A stretch of DNA of 46,828 nt from assembly GCF_001667925.1 (NCBI RefSeq), contig NZ_LZJR01000069.1:1-46828 (forward strand), written 5' to 3'. Under the pieces are notes generated by a model. The model did no database searches. It saw only the letters and a list, made by a program, of their open reading frames with translations, and had not been told where the DNA came from. This DNA is from Mycobacterium sp. E2479. GTDB taxonomy: Bacteria; Actinomycetota; Actinomycetes; Mycobacteriales; Mycobacteriaceae. The position numbers were made by a program, and so were the translations under genes. Positions 19,448 through 29,020 of this stretch are shown here, piece by piece; positions within the stretch are counted from its first letter, which is position 1, and every line of letters starts with the position of its first letter.

Positions 19448-19513
19448 AACTTCGAACGGTACAGGTGGCCAGGCACGCTTTGCCGTGCCCGCGGTGCGAT
19501 TAGGCTGCCGAGG

Positions 19514-20506
19514 GTGGATGTCGATGCATTCGTGCTGGCCCATCGCCCTACCTGGGACCGCCTAGACCGATTGATCGGGCGGCGCCGGTCGCTGTCCGGC
19601 GCTGAGATCGACGAACTCGTCGACCTCTACCAGCGGGTCTCCACCCATCTGTCCATGCTGCGCTCGGCGTCGTCGGATTCGGTGTTGATCGGTCGGCTCT
19701 CGAGCCTGGTCGCGCGGGCCCGTTCCGCGGTGACCGGTGCCCATGCACCACTGAGCAGAGCGTTCAGGAGGTTCTGGACGTTGTCTTTCCCGGTGGTTGC
19801 CTACCGCACCTGGCGGTGGTGGCTGGCCACGGCTGCGGCGTTCTTTTCGGTAGTCGTGATCATCGCGCTGTGGGTGGCCAAAAACCCGGACGTGCAGTCG
19901 CTGATCGGAACGCCCACTGACATAGAGCAATTGGTGAACCACGACGTCGAGGCGTACTACAGCGAACATCCCGCCGCGGCGTTCGCGCTGCAGATCTGGG
20001 TGAACAACTCGTTGGTTTCGGCTAAATGCATCGCACTGTCGGTGGTGCTGGGCCTGCCGATCCCCCTGGTGCTGCTGGAAAATGCCGCCAACCTGGGGGT
20101 CACTGCGGGCCTGATGTTTTCGGCCGGGAAGGGTGCCCTGTTGCTGGGCCTGCTTGCCCCGCATGGGCTGCTGGAACTCACGGCGGTATTCCTTTCGGGC
20201 GCAACGGGAATGCGTCTGGGTTGGTCAGTGATCTCGCCTGGAGACCGGCCCCGCGGCCAGGTGCTGGCCGAACAGGGTCGCGCCGTCGTCTCGGTCGCCG
20301 TGGGTCTGGTTGCGGTGCTCCTGGTCTCGGGGTTGATCGAAGCGCTGGTGACGCCGTCCCCGCTACCGACCTTCGTACGGGTCGGCATCGGTGTCATCGC
20401 CGAGGTGGCGTTCTTGTCCTACATCGTCTACTTCGGCCGCCGCGGGGTGAAGGCCGGCGAAAGCGGTGATATGGAAGAGGCGCCGGACTTCGTGCCGACT
20501 CGCTGA
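19514..20506 (+). CDS. SpoIIM-like (stage II sporulation protein M family) membrane protein, Rv3694c-like
   Basis: The 330-aa integral membrane protein starts at GTG (VDVDAFVLAHRPTWDRL). The first 100 residues are a soluble helical region; helices follow at roughly 105-130, 170-190, 200-225, 255-280 and 285-305. The segment with NNxxVS.K...LGLP..LVLLENAANLG and APHGLLELTAVFLSGA is the DUF95/SpoIIM signature. Mycobacteria do not sporulate in the classical sense, so the role is likely membrane or cell-wall related alongside the MoxR genes. The start is fixed by homology to the M. tuberculosis protein as I recall it. Confidence 0.87.
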   Translation: MDVDAFVLAHRPTWDRLDRLIGRRRSLSGAEIDELVDLYQRVSTHLSMLRSASSDSVLIGRLSSLVARARSAVTGAHAPLSRAFRRFWTLSFPVVAYRTWRWWLATAAAFFSVVVIIALWVAKNPDVQSLIGTPTDIEQLVNHDVEAYYSEHPAAAFALQIWVNNSLVSAKCIALSVVLGLPIPLVLLENAANLGVTAGLMFSAGKGALLLGLLAPHGLLELTAVFLSGATGMRLGWSVISPGDRPRGQVLAEQGRAVVSVAVGLVAVLLVSGLIEALVTPSPLPTFVRVGIGVIAEVAFLSYIVYFGRRGVKAGESGDMEEAPDFVPTR

Positions 20507-20509
20507 GCG

Positions 20510-20524
20510 GCCGTCGCCGACGGC
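20510..20524. terminator. Small hairpin between convergent genes
   Basis: GCCGTC-GCC-GACGGC forms a 6-bp perfect stem with a 3-base loop, four bases after the SpoIIM stop codon and before the DUF58 stop. It could end transcription from both sides but has no T tract. Confidence 0.35.
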
Positions 20525-20541
20525 TGACGCGGCCCGGCGTT

Positions 20542-21863
20542 CTACAGACGCCCGGTCGCCTTCATCGCCAGATAGTGATCGGCGAGCGCGGGTGCCAGTT
20601 CGGCGGGCGCCGCGTCGACGACTTCCACGCCGCTGCGGCGCAGCCGCGTGGCGATCGCAACGCGGTCATTACGGGAGCGTTCGGCGGCCGCCGCGTCGTA
20701 CACCGCCGCGGCATCCGAACGTCCCGCCGCCATCTGATCGACGCGCGGGTCGGCGACGGCGGCCAGCAGCAGGTGATGCTTGGCCGACAGCTGCGGCAAC
20801 ACGGGTAACAGCCCCTCGTCGAGGGCGGCCGCATTGAGATCGGTCAGCAGCACCACCAGGGACCGCCGGCGAGCGCGCAGTGCGATCGTGGAAACCATTG
20901 CGCGCCAATCCGATTCGACTAACGTCGGCTGCAGTGGAGCCATCGCGTTGACCAGCTGGGCGAGCAGTTCGGTGCGCGAGGCGCCGAACACGCCGGCACG
21001 ACTCACCCGGTCGTGGGCGAGGAAGTCGACATGGTCCCCGGCCCGCGACGCCAGCGCCGCCAACAACAGCGCGGCGTCCATCGACCAATCCAGCCGCGGC
21101 CAGCCCGCGGGATCGGACGCGGTCGGATCGACGCCGACCCGCCCCGCGGCCGTGCGGCCCGTGTCCAGCACGATCACCACCCGCCGGTCGCGTTCGGGCC
21201 GCCAGGTGCGCACCACCACATCGGCGCGTCGCGCGGTGGCGCGCCAGTCGATCGAGCGCACGTCGTCGCCGACGACATACTCTCGCAGCGAGTCGAATTC
21301 GGTTCCCTGACCGCGCACCAGCGTGGGCAGCATGCCGTCGATCTCTCGCAGCTTGGCGAGCCGCGACGGCAGGTGTTTGCGGGCCAGGAACGGCGGCAGC
21401 ACCCGCAGCTGCCCCGGCACCGGTCGTGAGCCCTGCCGCCCCGCCAGCCCCAGCGGGCCGATCGATCGGGCGGTCACCACCGTCGCTCGCTGGTCGCCGC
21501 GGCGAACCGGTCGAAGCTGCGTCTGGACGTGCTGGTCGTGCCCGGCGGGGATGTCGATGGGATGGATGCGCGGGCGCGCCTGGGCGCTGGGCGGCCAGGC
21601 GTCGCGGATCTGGCCGCGGAACCGGCGCGGGCCCTCGTTGTGGATCGACAGCCCGCACTTGACCTGCTGTCCCAGCCGGGCCGAGCGGTCCGGCGAACGC
21701 GCGTACCGCAATTTGGCGGTGCCGGCCGCCAGTAGCACGTCGAGGATCACCATGGCCGCCAGCGCTACCAGCAGGACAACGAAAGTCGTTGCCGGCCAAG
21801 GCGACAGCGCGATAGGCAGGACGCAGATAAGTGCGACCAGCCCGGTTCGTCCGGTCAGGACCA

Positions 21864-21864
<1 letters not shown>
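20542..21864 (-). CDS. DUF58 protein (Rv3693-like), partner of MoxR
   Basis: The 440-aa protein has two N-terminal transmembrane helices (about residues 8-40), a beta-rich middle, and the DUF58 signature around EFDSLREYVVGDDVRSIDWRATARRADVVVRTW. A von Willebrand A-like C-terminal part contains VIVLDTGRT and LLTDLNAAALDEG. GTG at 21864 shares its G with the moxR TAG stop (TAGTG), so it is translationally coupled. DUF58/VWA proteins typically act with MoxR AAA ATPases as metal-dependent chaperones or protein-maturation factors. The frame runs open far upstream through moxR, but that part is a shadow. Confidence 0.88.
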
Positions 21865-22837
<973 letters not shown>

Positions 22838-22841
<4 letters not shown>

Positions 22842-23977
22842 GGGTGTGCGACCTGCCTTTCGATTTCGTCGAGCGCACGGGCAAGTTGTAACAGGTCGTT
22901 GTCGGTCGTCGGCGGCGGACCGAACAGATGGTAGGAGACGAACGCCGGATCGGCTCCGATGCGCCCGGCCGCGGTGGCCACCACGGCCGCAGGCGAAGCG
23001 CCCGCACCCAGGCCGAGCCGCGGCAGCAGCCGCGCCAGGGTGGCGGTGCGCAGTGCGGCGGCCGCGCGATCGCGTGCCCGTCGGGACCGGTACAGCCGGC
23101 CGCGGCCCTCCACGGTCTCCGACGCGCGCACCACCACCGGCAGCTCCTCGGCCACCAGGGGTCCGGGCCGGCGGCCCTTCCACATGGCGACCAGCAGCAC
23201 CACCAGCGCCAGTTGTCCGACGAGCCAGAACAACTTGGGCGGAAGAAGCTGGAAGAGCGTTGCCTTGGGCGAGGATTCACCCTCCACCTCGTGGGGTGCG
23301 TACCAGATTAGCCTGGGCCGGGCACCCGCGAGGTTCATCGCCAGCGCGGCGTTTCCCGCTTGCAGCAGGCTTGCGTTGGTCATGAAGTCGGTGCTGCCGA
23401 CGGCTGTGATGGTGCGACCGTCGTTGCGGAAGCGGATCAACGCGCCGTCATAGCAGCTCGTCATCGTGCGACCGTCTTCGGACTCGTAGGTGTTGCTCAC
23501 CCCGAACCGGACCGGGCCGGACCGAACAGCCTCGCGCAGTGTGCAATTGGGGTCGAGGTCAAAACCGGTGACCCTGGACACCCGCACGCCGGGCAGCAGC
23601 GCGTCTCGGGTCCGTGCCGTGGGTTCCACCAACAGCAGGTCCGAATGGACGTTGTCCAGCCGGTCTAGAAGCGTGTCGGTGAGGTATTGACTCTGAGCCA
23701 CCAGGATAAGCGCGTCCGGACGTGCCGCATGTTCGACGTCGGCGATGTTTTTGGCCACGACCACGTCGACTCCGGCGCCGCGCAGCAACTCGACCAGCGC
23801 GTGCGCTCCGTCGGAGCTGGTCGACGCGGGGTCCATGCGGGCGCCGGGTCGCGGTGCGTTCAGATATGCATCGACGCCGGCGATGACGGCGAGCACCAGC
23901 AGCGTGACGAGCACCCAACGCCAGAAGCGCCAACGCCGTGGCGCGGCTTCGGGACGGGCACCGGTGATCGTCGCCAT
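22838..23977 (-). CDS. DUF4350-containing membrane protein (Rv3691-like)
   Basis: The 379-aa protein has an N-terminal transmembrane helix (about residues 20-40). A GATase/ThuA-like extracytoplasmic domain follows, with NAPRPGARMDPASTS at its start and ALILVAQSQYLTD in the core. A second helix lies near residue 250 (FWLVGQLALVVLLVAMW), with a cytoplasmic helical tail. ATG at 23977 shares its first base with the TGA of the DUF4129 gene (TGATG), which decides the start. It is part of the MoxR operon; the substrate is not known. Confidence 0.85.
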
Positions 23978-24630
23978 CACCGCACCTGCGCCCATGACTC
24001 GGTTGCTGCGGGCCGGCTGGGCTCCAGCGGACCGCCCTGCCAGCGCGACCGCAGGTGGTCGTCCAGGTCGGTGATCAATTGGTAGGCGTCCTGGGTTCCG
24101 GGTTGTTCACCGTAGGTGACGTCGTTGAAAGCCGTTGCCGCTTGCGCCAATTCACTGACCAGGTGGGGCAACGTGGCACCCGCATCGCGGGCCAGCTCGT
24201 TGGCCGTCCGGCCCGGGGTCGGTGTCAGCACCCCGGTCTCCTCCAGCTGACGGGCGACGGTGCGCAACCGGTGACGAATCGCCGCAGCCCAATCGCCCTC
24301 GGCTGCGAAGCCTTCGGCGGTCGCGCGATGCTGGGCGGCGGTCAGTTGGGCGGCTTCGAACAGCGAGTGGTCACCGCCGCGGCGGGTGCGCATCGTGCGC
24401 CGCAGAATGTAGATGCCGACAATCACTGCGATCGCGAGCAGGGTGAAAAGTACTGTCGCCGTGAGCCATCCACCTGGAACCAGAGAAATCTTCTGCAACA
24501 GCCGGTAAATCAGATCGTGAATCCAGTCGATGAGGCGATCCGCGGGCGAGCCCTTCGAATAGATCGCTTTGTTGAGCTCGTCCTGCGCGGCGCGATGCGC
24601 GGCATCGCGGTCGATGTCGATGGAAGGCAT
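23977..24630 (-). CDS. DUF4129-containing membrane protein (Rv3690-like)
   Basis: The 217-aa protein carries one central transmembrane helix (GGWLTATVLFTLLAIAVIVGIYIL, about residues 53-76), flanked by an N-terminal amphipathic part and a cytoplasmic DUF4129 region. That region has the SRWQGG end and RHRLRTVARQLEETGVLTPTPGRTANELAR. DUF4129 sits next to DUF58/MoxR genes in many actinobacteria. ATG start; 24 bases downstream of the next upstream gene of the operon. Confidence 0.85.
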   Translation of the reverse strand: MPSIDIDRDAAHRAAQDELNKAIYSKGSPADRLIDWIHDLIYRLLQKISLVPGGWLTATVLFTLLAIAVIVGIYILRRTMRTRRGGDHSLFEAAQLTAAQHRATAEGFAAEGDWAAAIRHRLRTVARQLEETGVLTPTPGRTANELARDAGATLPHLVSELAQAATAFNDVTYGEQPGTQDAYQLITDLDDHLRSRWQGGPLEPSRPAATESWAQVR

Positions 24631-24654
24631 CCGCAGCTAGTCCTCGTCCGGCCC

Positions 24655-25884
24655 TTACAGGGGCCGTGTCAGCCAGAGGTTGTCGGTGGACGCGGCCGCG
24701 TAGGGCCCCTGGGCGGCGCCGCTTTGCAGCACCAGGTCGAATGCCTCGGCGCGCATCCGGCGGTCGGTGTAGAGCAGGACGACGACACCCGCAGTGAACG
24801 GCGCGGTAATGATTTCGCCGATCGCCGCCCCCACCGAGAGAACCGCCGCGCTGACGACGAAGGCTGTGGGGGACGAGCTGATCTGGAAAAATTGGCCGAT
24901 GATGCTGAACGGGACCGCCACGGCGTTGGCGACGACCGACGTCACCAGCAATGCGAGCACCCTGATTCCCAGCACCCGCCAGAAACCGTTGCGAACCAGT
25001 TTGAACGATCGGGTGATCGCGTCCATGACCGGCAGCCGTTCCAGCACGATCAGCACGGGGGCGAACAGCACCACCGTGTACAGGTAGACCAGCAACGCGA
25101 GGACGATCAGCACCAGCGGGATGCCCAACACCACGGCCGCCGCGGCGTTACCTATCGCCGCCAGCACGCCGATGATCACCGCGACCAACCCGCCGAGAGC
25201 CGCCACCACGACGGCTTCCAGTAGAGCCAGGCCGAGCAGTGCCAGCAGTCGCCCGCGGATCTTGATCCAGGTTTCGCCGATGGTGATGGGTGACCCGAAC
25301 ACGGCCCGCCCGATGATGACGGTGAGCATGCCGGACAGCAGCATGCCGCCCAGCCAGCTGACCAGGATGCCGCCCACCAGCGACGCGGACCAGGCGCCGA
25401 CGACGCTCGAAGTCAGTTCGTCGGGTCGATCGCTGGTGAACCTGTCGGCCGCGGCCAGCGGTCCGAAGAACGCGACCTTGGTGACGATCTGCATGATCAC
25501 CACCACGATGGCGGTGAGTCCCAGCGTCGCCTTCGGGTTAGCCCGGACGTAGCCGACCGCGCCGTTGAAGATGTCGCCCAAGGTCAGCGGCCGCAGCGGG
25601 ATGATCCCCGGCTTGACGGCTCCGTAGCGTGGCGCGCCGAAGTGCGGCGCCGATCCGTAGCCGGCCGCGGGCCCGTACCCGGGTGGCGGCCCATACCCGG
25701 GAGGCGGCCCGTATCCCGGTGGTGGTCCGTAGCCGGCCGGGGGCTGGTAGCCGGGTGGCGGGCCATATGGCGGTGGTTGGCCGTAAGCCGAGGGTGGGCC
25801 ATACGCGGCGGGTGGACCGTATTGAGGTTGTGGGCCGTATGCCGGTGGCGGACCAGCCGGAAAACCAGGCGGCGGCGCGCTCAC
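24655..25884 (-). CDS. Multi-pass membrane protein with a YGPPPG-repeat N-terminus (Rv3689-like)
   Basis: About 85 N-terminal residues are a low-complexity repeat of Tyr-Gly-Pro-Pro (PPGYGPPPGYGPPPGYGP). About six transmembrane helices follow. The segment IPLRPLTLGDIFNGAVGYVRANPKATLGL is the conserved entry, like the membrane domain of glycerophosphodiester phosphodiesterase-type proteins. GTG at 25884 (MSAPPPGFPAG) is chosen because the repeat begins there; another in-frame GTG at 25971 and further open frame upstream cannot be excluded. It heads the MoxR operon. Function unknown. Confidence 0.75.
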   Translation of the reverse strand: MSAPPPGFPAGPPPAYGPQPQYGPPAAYGPPSAYGQPPPYGPPPGYQPPAGYGPPPGYGPPPGYGPPPGYGPAAGYGSAPHFGAPRYGAVKPGIIPLRPLTLGDIFNGAVGYVRANPKATLGLTAIVVVIMQIVTKVAFFGPLAAADRFTSDRPDELTSSVVGAWSASLVGGILVSWLGGMLLSGMLTVIIGRAVFGSPITIGETWIKIRGRLLALLGLALLEAVVVAALGGLVAVIIGVLAAIGNAAAAVVLGIPLVLIVLALLVYLYTVVLFAPVLIVLERLPVMDAITRSFKLVRNGFWRVLGIRVLALLVTSVVANAVAVPFSIIGQFFQISSSPTAFVVSAAVLSVGAAIGEIITAPFTAGVVVLLYTDRRMRAEAFDLVLQSGAAQGPYAAASTDNLWLTRPL

Positions 25885-26008
25885 CGAGTGCAGCGGCCCG
25901 TCAAACCAGCCCTGCAGCCGGGCGCGTCGATCGTCATGGGCTCCATCCTGTCGGCGGTCGGCCCATTTCACAACGTTGACCCGACCCCCGGCGCGTAGCG
26001 TCTTCCTC

Positions 26009-26473
26009 ATGGCGGAACTCAAATCCCGGATCCGGACGGACCTGACGGCGGCGATGAAGGCCCAGGACAAGTTGCGAACGGCCACCCTGCGCATGCTGTT
26101 GGCAGCTATCCAGACCGAGGAAGTCTCCGGTAAGGAGGCAAAAGACCTCACTGACGAGGATGTCATCAAGGTGCTGGCCAGGGAGTCCCGCAAGCGGAGC
26201 GAAGCCGCGGAGATCTACACCCAGAACGGGCGCGGGGAGCTCGCGGCCAACGAGCACGCCGAGGGGCGCATCATCGACGAGTACCTGCCCACCCCGCTCA
26301 CCGAGGCCGAGGTGGCCGATGTCGCCGACACCGCGATCGCGCAGGTCGCCGAGGAAATCGGTGAGCGACCGGGGACGAAACAGATGGGCATGGTGATGAA
26401 GGCCGCCACGGCGATCGCCGCCGGCAAGGCCGACGGCGCCCGGCTCGCGGCCGCCGTCAAAGAGCGGTTGTAG
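26009..26473 (+). CDS. GatB/YqeY domain protein (Rv3688c-like)
   Basis: The 154-aa protein matches the stand-alone YqeY family. It has MAELKSRIRTDLTAAMKAQDKLRTATLRMLLAAI, KEAKDLTDEDVIKVLARE.RKR.EAAE, and the terminal GxxMGMVMKAATAIAAGKADG segment. The fold resembles the tail domain of GatB, which contacts tRNA in amidotransferases. The role of the free form is not settled. It is divergent from the MoxR operon, with the start about 125 bases from the GTG chosen there. Confidence 0.93.
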   Translation: MAELKSRIRTDLTAAMKAQDKLRTATLRMLLAAIQTEEVSGKEAKDLTDEDVIKVLARESRKRSEAAEIYTQNGRGELAANEHAEGRIIDEYLPTPLTEAEVADVADTAIAQVAEEIGERPGTKQMGMVMKAATAIAAGKADGARLAAAVKERL

Positions 26474-26478
26474 CCGCG

Positions 26479-26497
26479 CGGGTCGGTCCGCGACCCG
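26479..26497 (+). terminator. Hairpin terminator after yqeY
   Basis: CGGGTCG-GTCCG-CGACCCG is a perfect 7-bp stem with a 5-base loop, six bases after the stop codon. No T run follows. The remaining 200 bases up to the next promoter show an open frame but nothing I recognise. Confidence 0.5.
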
Positions 26498-26698
26498 GCG
26501 ACACCCCCCGCCAGCTCGCCGTCGGTCCAGCTTCAGCCCGGGTCATCTGGCTGGGGCGCACGGAACGCGTCGGCATCAAGGTCACCTGGCGAAACACGTT
26601 GGGCCGCAACATCAGACTGTCCGCCGTGATCGCGATGGCGCTTGGCACCGTCGCCACGGGACCCATCACCACCGCGGGCGTGCAGGGCCCGGTGCGTC

Positions 26699-26722
26699 GT
26701 TTGCGCTCGGATCAGTCGGGTA
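26699..26722 (+). promoter_or_regulatory. SigF-type promoter (GTTT-N15-GGGTA) of the LLM oxidoreductase
   Basis: GTTT at 26699-26702 and GGGTA at 26718-26722 fit the SigF consensus exactly. The ATG lies 11 bases after GGGTA, so the transcript would be almost leaderless. This also supports ATG 26734 as the true start rather than an upstream in-frame ATG. Confidence 0.7.
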
Positions 26723-26733
26723 CCCAGTCACGC

Positions 26734-27720
26734 ATGACGAATTTTGGCTACACTTTGATGACCGAGCAGAGTGGACCCAAAGACCTTGTGCAGTACGCGG
26801 TTTCGGCGGAAGAGCGGGGCTTCGATTTCCACGTGTGCAGCGACCACTTCTCGCCGTGGCTCATCTCGCAAGGACACGCCCCGAACGCCTGGGCGGTCCT
26901 GGGTGCGGTGGCTCAGGCCACCGAGCGGGTCGACCTCTACACGTATGTGACGTGTCCGACGATGCGGTATCACCCGGCGATCGTCGCCCAGCAGGCGGCT
27001 ACCGTGCAGATTCTGTCCGATGGCCGATTCACCCTGGGCCTGGGCAGCGGGGAGAACCTCAACGAACACGTCGTCGGCAAAGGCTGGCCGGCCGTCGCCC
27101 GCCGGCAGGACATGCTGCGGGAAGCCATCAAAATCATCCGGGAGCTGTTCGGCGGGCAATTGGTCGACTTCACCGGCGACTATTTCCGGGTCGACTCGGC
27201 GCGCTTGTGGGACGTGCCGGACATTCCGGTGGGCATCGGGGTGGCGATCGGGGGCACCAAGGCGGTCGATAAATTCGCCAAGCTGGCCGACCACCTCATC
27301 GCAGTGGAACCCAAGAAGGAACTCGTCGACGCCTGGCACGGCGCCCGCCAAGCGGCCAATCTCGCCGGCGGCGGTCGGGTGGTCGGCCAGATACCGGTGT
27401 CCTGGGATCCGGATCGTGACACCGCGGTCAAACGTGCGCACGACCAGTTCCGCTGGTTTGCCGGAGGCTGGAAGGTCAACGCCGACCTACCGACGCCGGC
27501 CGGCTTCGCAGGCGCGACCCAGTACGTGCGGCCCGAAGACGTCGCCGAGACGATCCCGTGCGGTCCTGACCTGGACGCCATTGTCGAAGGTGTCCGGCCC
27601 TACTGGGAAGCCGGCTTCACCGACATCGCGCTCGTCCAGATCGGGGGAGACACCCAGGAGAGGTTCCTCTCCGAAGCCGCCGAGCCGTTGCTGGCGGCGC
27701 TGCGTGACGCAGCGAACTGA
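26734..27720 (+). CDS. LLM-class (F420-dependent G6PDH-like) oxidoreductase
   Basis: The 328-aa TIM-barrel enzyme belongs to the luciferase-like monooxygenase superfamily, nearest the F420-dependent glucose-6-phosphate dehydrogenase-related group. It shows FGYTLMTEQSGPKDLVQYA, VCSDHFSPW, TYVTCPTMRYHPAIVAQQAAT, LGLGSGENLNEHVVG and GGDYFRVDSARLW-type segments. It probably oxidises or reduces a small molecule using F420; the substrate is unknown. The gene has its own SigF-type promoter. The frame is open 135 bases upstream, but that part lies before the promoter and looks non-coding. Confidence 0.88.
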   Translation: MTNFGYTLMTEQSGPKDLVQYAVSAEERGFDFHVCSDHFSPWLISQGHAPNAWAVLGAVAQATERVDLYTYVTCPTMRYHPAIVAQQAATVQILSDGRFTLGLGSGENLNEHVVGKGWPAVARRQDMLREAIKIIRELFGGQLVDFTGDYFRVDSARLWDVPDIPVGIGVAIGGTKAVDKFAKLADHLIAVEPKKELVDAWHGARQAANLAGGGRVVGQIPVSWDPDRDTAVKRAHDQFRWFAGGWKVNADLPTPAGFAGATQYVRPEDVAETIPCGPDLDAIVEGVRPYWEAGFTDIALVQIGGDTQERFLSEAAEPLLAALRDAAN

Positions 27721-27726
27721 TCGCAG

Positions 27727-27750
27727 GTTTGACCGTGTTGCGCCCGGGTA
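27727..27750 (+). promoter_or_regulatory. SigF-type promoter (GTTT-N15-GGGTAT) upstream of the 137-aa membrane gene and PfpI gene
   Basis: GTTT at 27727-27730 and GGGTA at 27746-27750, followed by T, give the full GTTT-N15-GGGTAT consensus. The next good start is at 27908, so the leader would be about 150 bases; I see no gene in it that I would defend. Confidence 0.6.
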
Positions 27751-27907
27751 TCCGGGTCGCAGTCGTGGGCAGCCAACCAACGCGCGGCCGGACGTCGGTG
27801 GAGCTGGGACGTGAACAGGCGTTCCGGCGCGCGTTGGTCCATTCGAACTGCTGCCGCCCAGCCGACTCGCAGGTATGCGCATTTCGGCTAAGCAGGGGGA
27901 GCGAACC

Positions 27908-28321
27908 ATGAGCGATGGCTACGGTGACACCACAACCACTCTGGTAAGGGCGCTCACCGCCGCCAGTTTCGGCCTGGGCGTGGGGGAACTGGTTGCCCCG
28001 GGCAAGGTCGCCGCTATTGCGGGCGTGGACGACACCAGCCGGTCGCGGCGGGTCATCCGCGGACTCGGCGCGCGCGAATGCGGCCATGGCGCGGCGCTGC
28101 TGGGCGGTCCCCCCAAGCTGGTGTGGACGCGGGTGGCCGGCGACGTCCTGGACATGGCGCTGTTGATCGCGGGCGTCGTTGCCCGTGGGCCCGGGCGACG
28201 GCAGCAGGGCACGGTTTCGGCGGTACTGCTTTCCGGAATCGCCGGACTCGACCTTTACACGGCGTTGCGAACGACCGGCAATGGTGCGCGACGAGGCGCT
28301 GCGCAGTTACGAGCTCTTTGA
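27908..28321 (+). CDS. Small membrane protein of the type found at the N-terminus of cyclase/dehydrase proteins
   Basis: The 137-aa protein has hydrophobic helices around residues 15-35, 75-95 and 100-120. Its core pattern (LGVGELVAPGKVAAIAGVDD, then RGLGARECGHG) is that of the membrane segment preceding SRPBCC polyketide cyclase/dehydrase domains in other actinobacteria; the SRPBCC part is missing. ATG at 27908 has GGGGGAGCG just upstream, better than an in-frame ATG 33 bases before. The PfpI gene follows 39 bases downstream and probably shares the transcript. Confidence 0.75.
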   Translation: MSDGYGDTTTTLVRALTAASFGLGVGELVAPGKVAAIAGVDDTSRSRRVIRGLGARECGHGAALLGGPPKLVWTRVAGDVLDMALLIAGVVARGPGRRQQGTVSAVLLSGIAGLDLYTALRTTGNGARRGAAQLRAL

Positions 28322-28360
28322 TCAGAAGGAAATCGACGATCGCAGGAAGGGGAAGCGACG

Positions 28361-28915
28361 ATGTCAAATGATTTGCAGGGCAAGAGAATAGCGATTCTCG
28401 CGGCTGACGGTGTGGAGAAAGTGGAGCTCGAACAGCCACGTGCGGCGCTGCAGGAAGCCGGTGCGCAAGTGCAGGTGCTGTCGCTGAAGGACGGCGAAAT
28501 CCAGGCGCGTAACCACGATCTCGAACCGGCCGGAACCTTCGCCGTCGACCGAAAGGTATCCGAGGCCTCGGTGGACGATTACGACGGCCTGGTGCTGCCG
28601 GGTGGCACCGTGAACCCGGACAAGCTGCGCATGGACAGCTCCGCCGTGTCCTTCGTCCGAGATTTCGTCGGGTCGGGCAAGCCGGTGGCCGCCATCTGTC
28701 ATGGTCCCTGGACGCTGGCCGAAGCCGGTGTGGCAGTGGGCCGGACGCTGACGTCGTATCCGAGTATTCGCACCGATCTGCGCAATGCGGGCGCCCACGT
28801 CATTGACGAGGAGGTCGTCGTGGACGGCAATCTGATCACCAGTCGCTCGCCGTCGGACCTCCCGGCATTCTGTGCGGCCGTTCTCAAGCAGTTAGCCGGT
28901 GTGACGGCAGGTTAG
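28361..28915 (+). CDS. DJ-1/PfpI family protein (YhbO-like)
   Basis: The 184-aa protein of the DJ-1/PfpI superfamily has nucleophile C113 in AICHGPWTL, followed by H114. The conserved Glu in VELEQP and the glycine-rich DGLVLPGGTVNPDKLR loop are present. Family members act as deglycases, chaperones or peptidases and are often stress-induced. A ribosome site (AGGAAGGGGAAGCG) precedes the ATG. It is cotranscribed with the upstream membrane gene and therefore probably under the SigF-type promoter at 27727. Confidence 0.9.
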   Translation: MSNDLQGKRIAILAADGVEKVELEQPRAALQEAGAQVQVLSLKDGEIQARNHDLEPAGTFAVDRKVSEASVDDYDGLVLPGGTVNPDKLRMDSSAVSFVRDFVGSGKPVAAICHGPWTLAEAGVAVGRTLTSYPSIRTDLRNAGAHVIDEEVVVDGNLITSRSPSDLPAFCAAVLKQLAGVTAG

Positions 28916-28938
28916 CAGCAGGACTTTCCGGCTCGTTC

Positions 28939-28963
28939 GTTTGAATGAAGCGGTTTGCGGGCA
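28939..28963 (+). promoter_or_regulatory. Imperfect SigF-like element (GTTT-N16-GGGCA)
   Basis: GTTT at 28939-28942 and GGGCA at 28959-28963 differ from the SigF consensus by one base in the -10 element. It is 57 bases upstream of the HemK2-like start. Weak on its own; listed because neighbouring genes carry exact matches. Confidence 0.3.
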
Positions 28964-29020
28964 TTATCCCGCCAAGCCGTGATCAGCGGCAGATTTTATT
29001 GGGTTCTCGAAAGGCCAACA

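Noticed and set aside
25640..25870. Tandem DNA repeat or CRISPR-like array
   Set aside because: The periodicity is codon-level repetition encoding Tyr-Gly-Pro-Pro units of a membrane protein; there are no spacers.
26599..26733. In-frame upstream extension of the LLM oxidoreductase
   Set aside because: It would place the SigF-type promoter inside the coding region and adds sequence that does not resemble the family N-terminus.
27729..27911. 60-codon frame upstream of the 137-aa membrane gene
   Set aside because: Its start lies within the promoter, there is no ribosome site and the product has no protein-like character.
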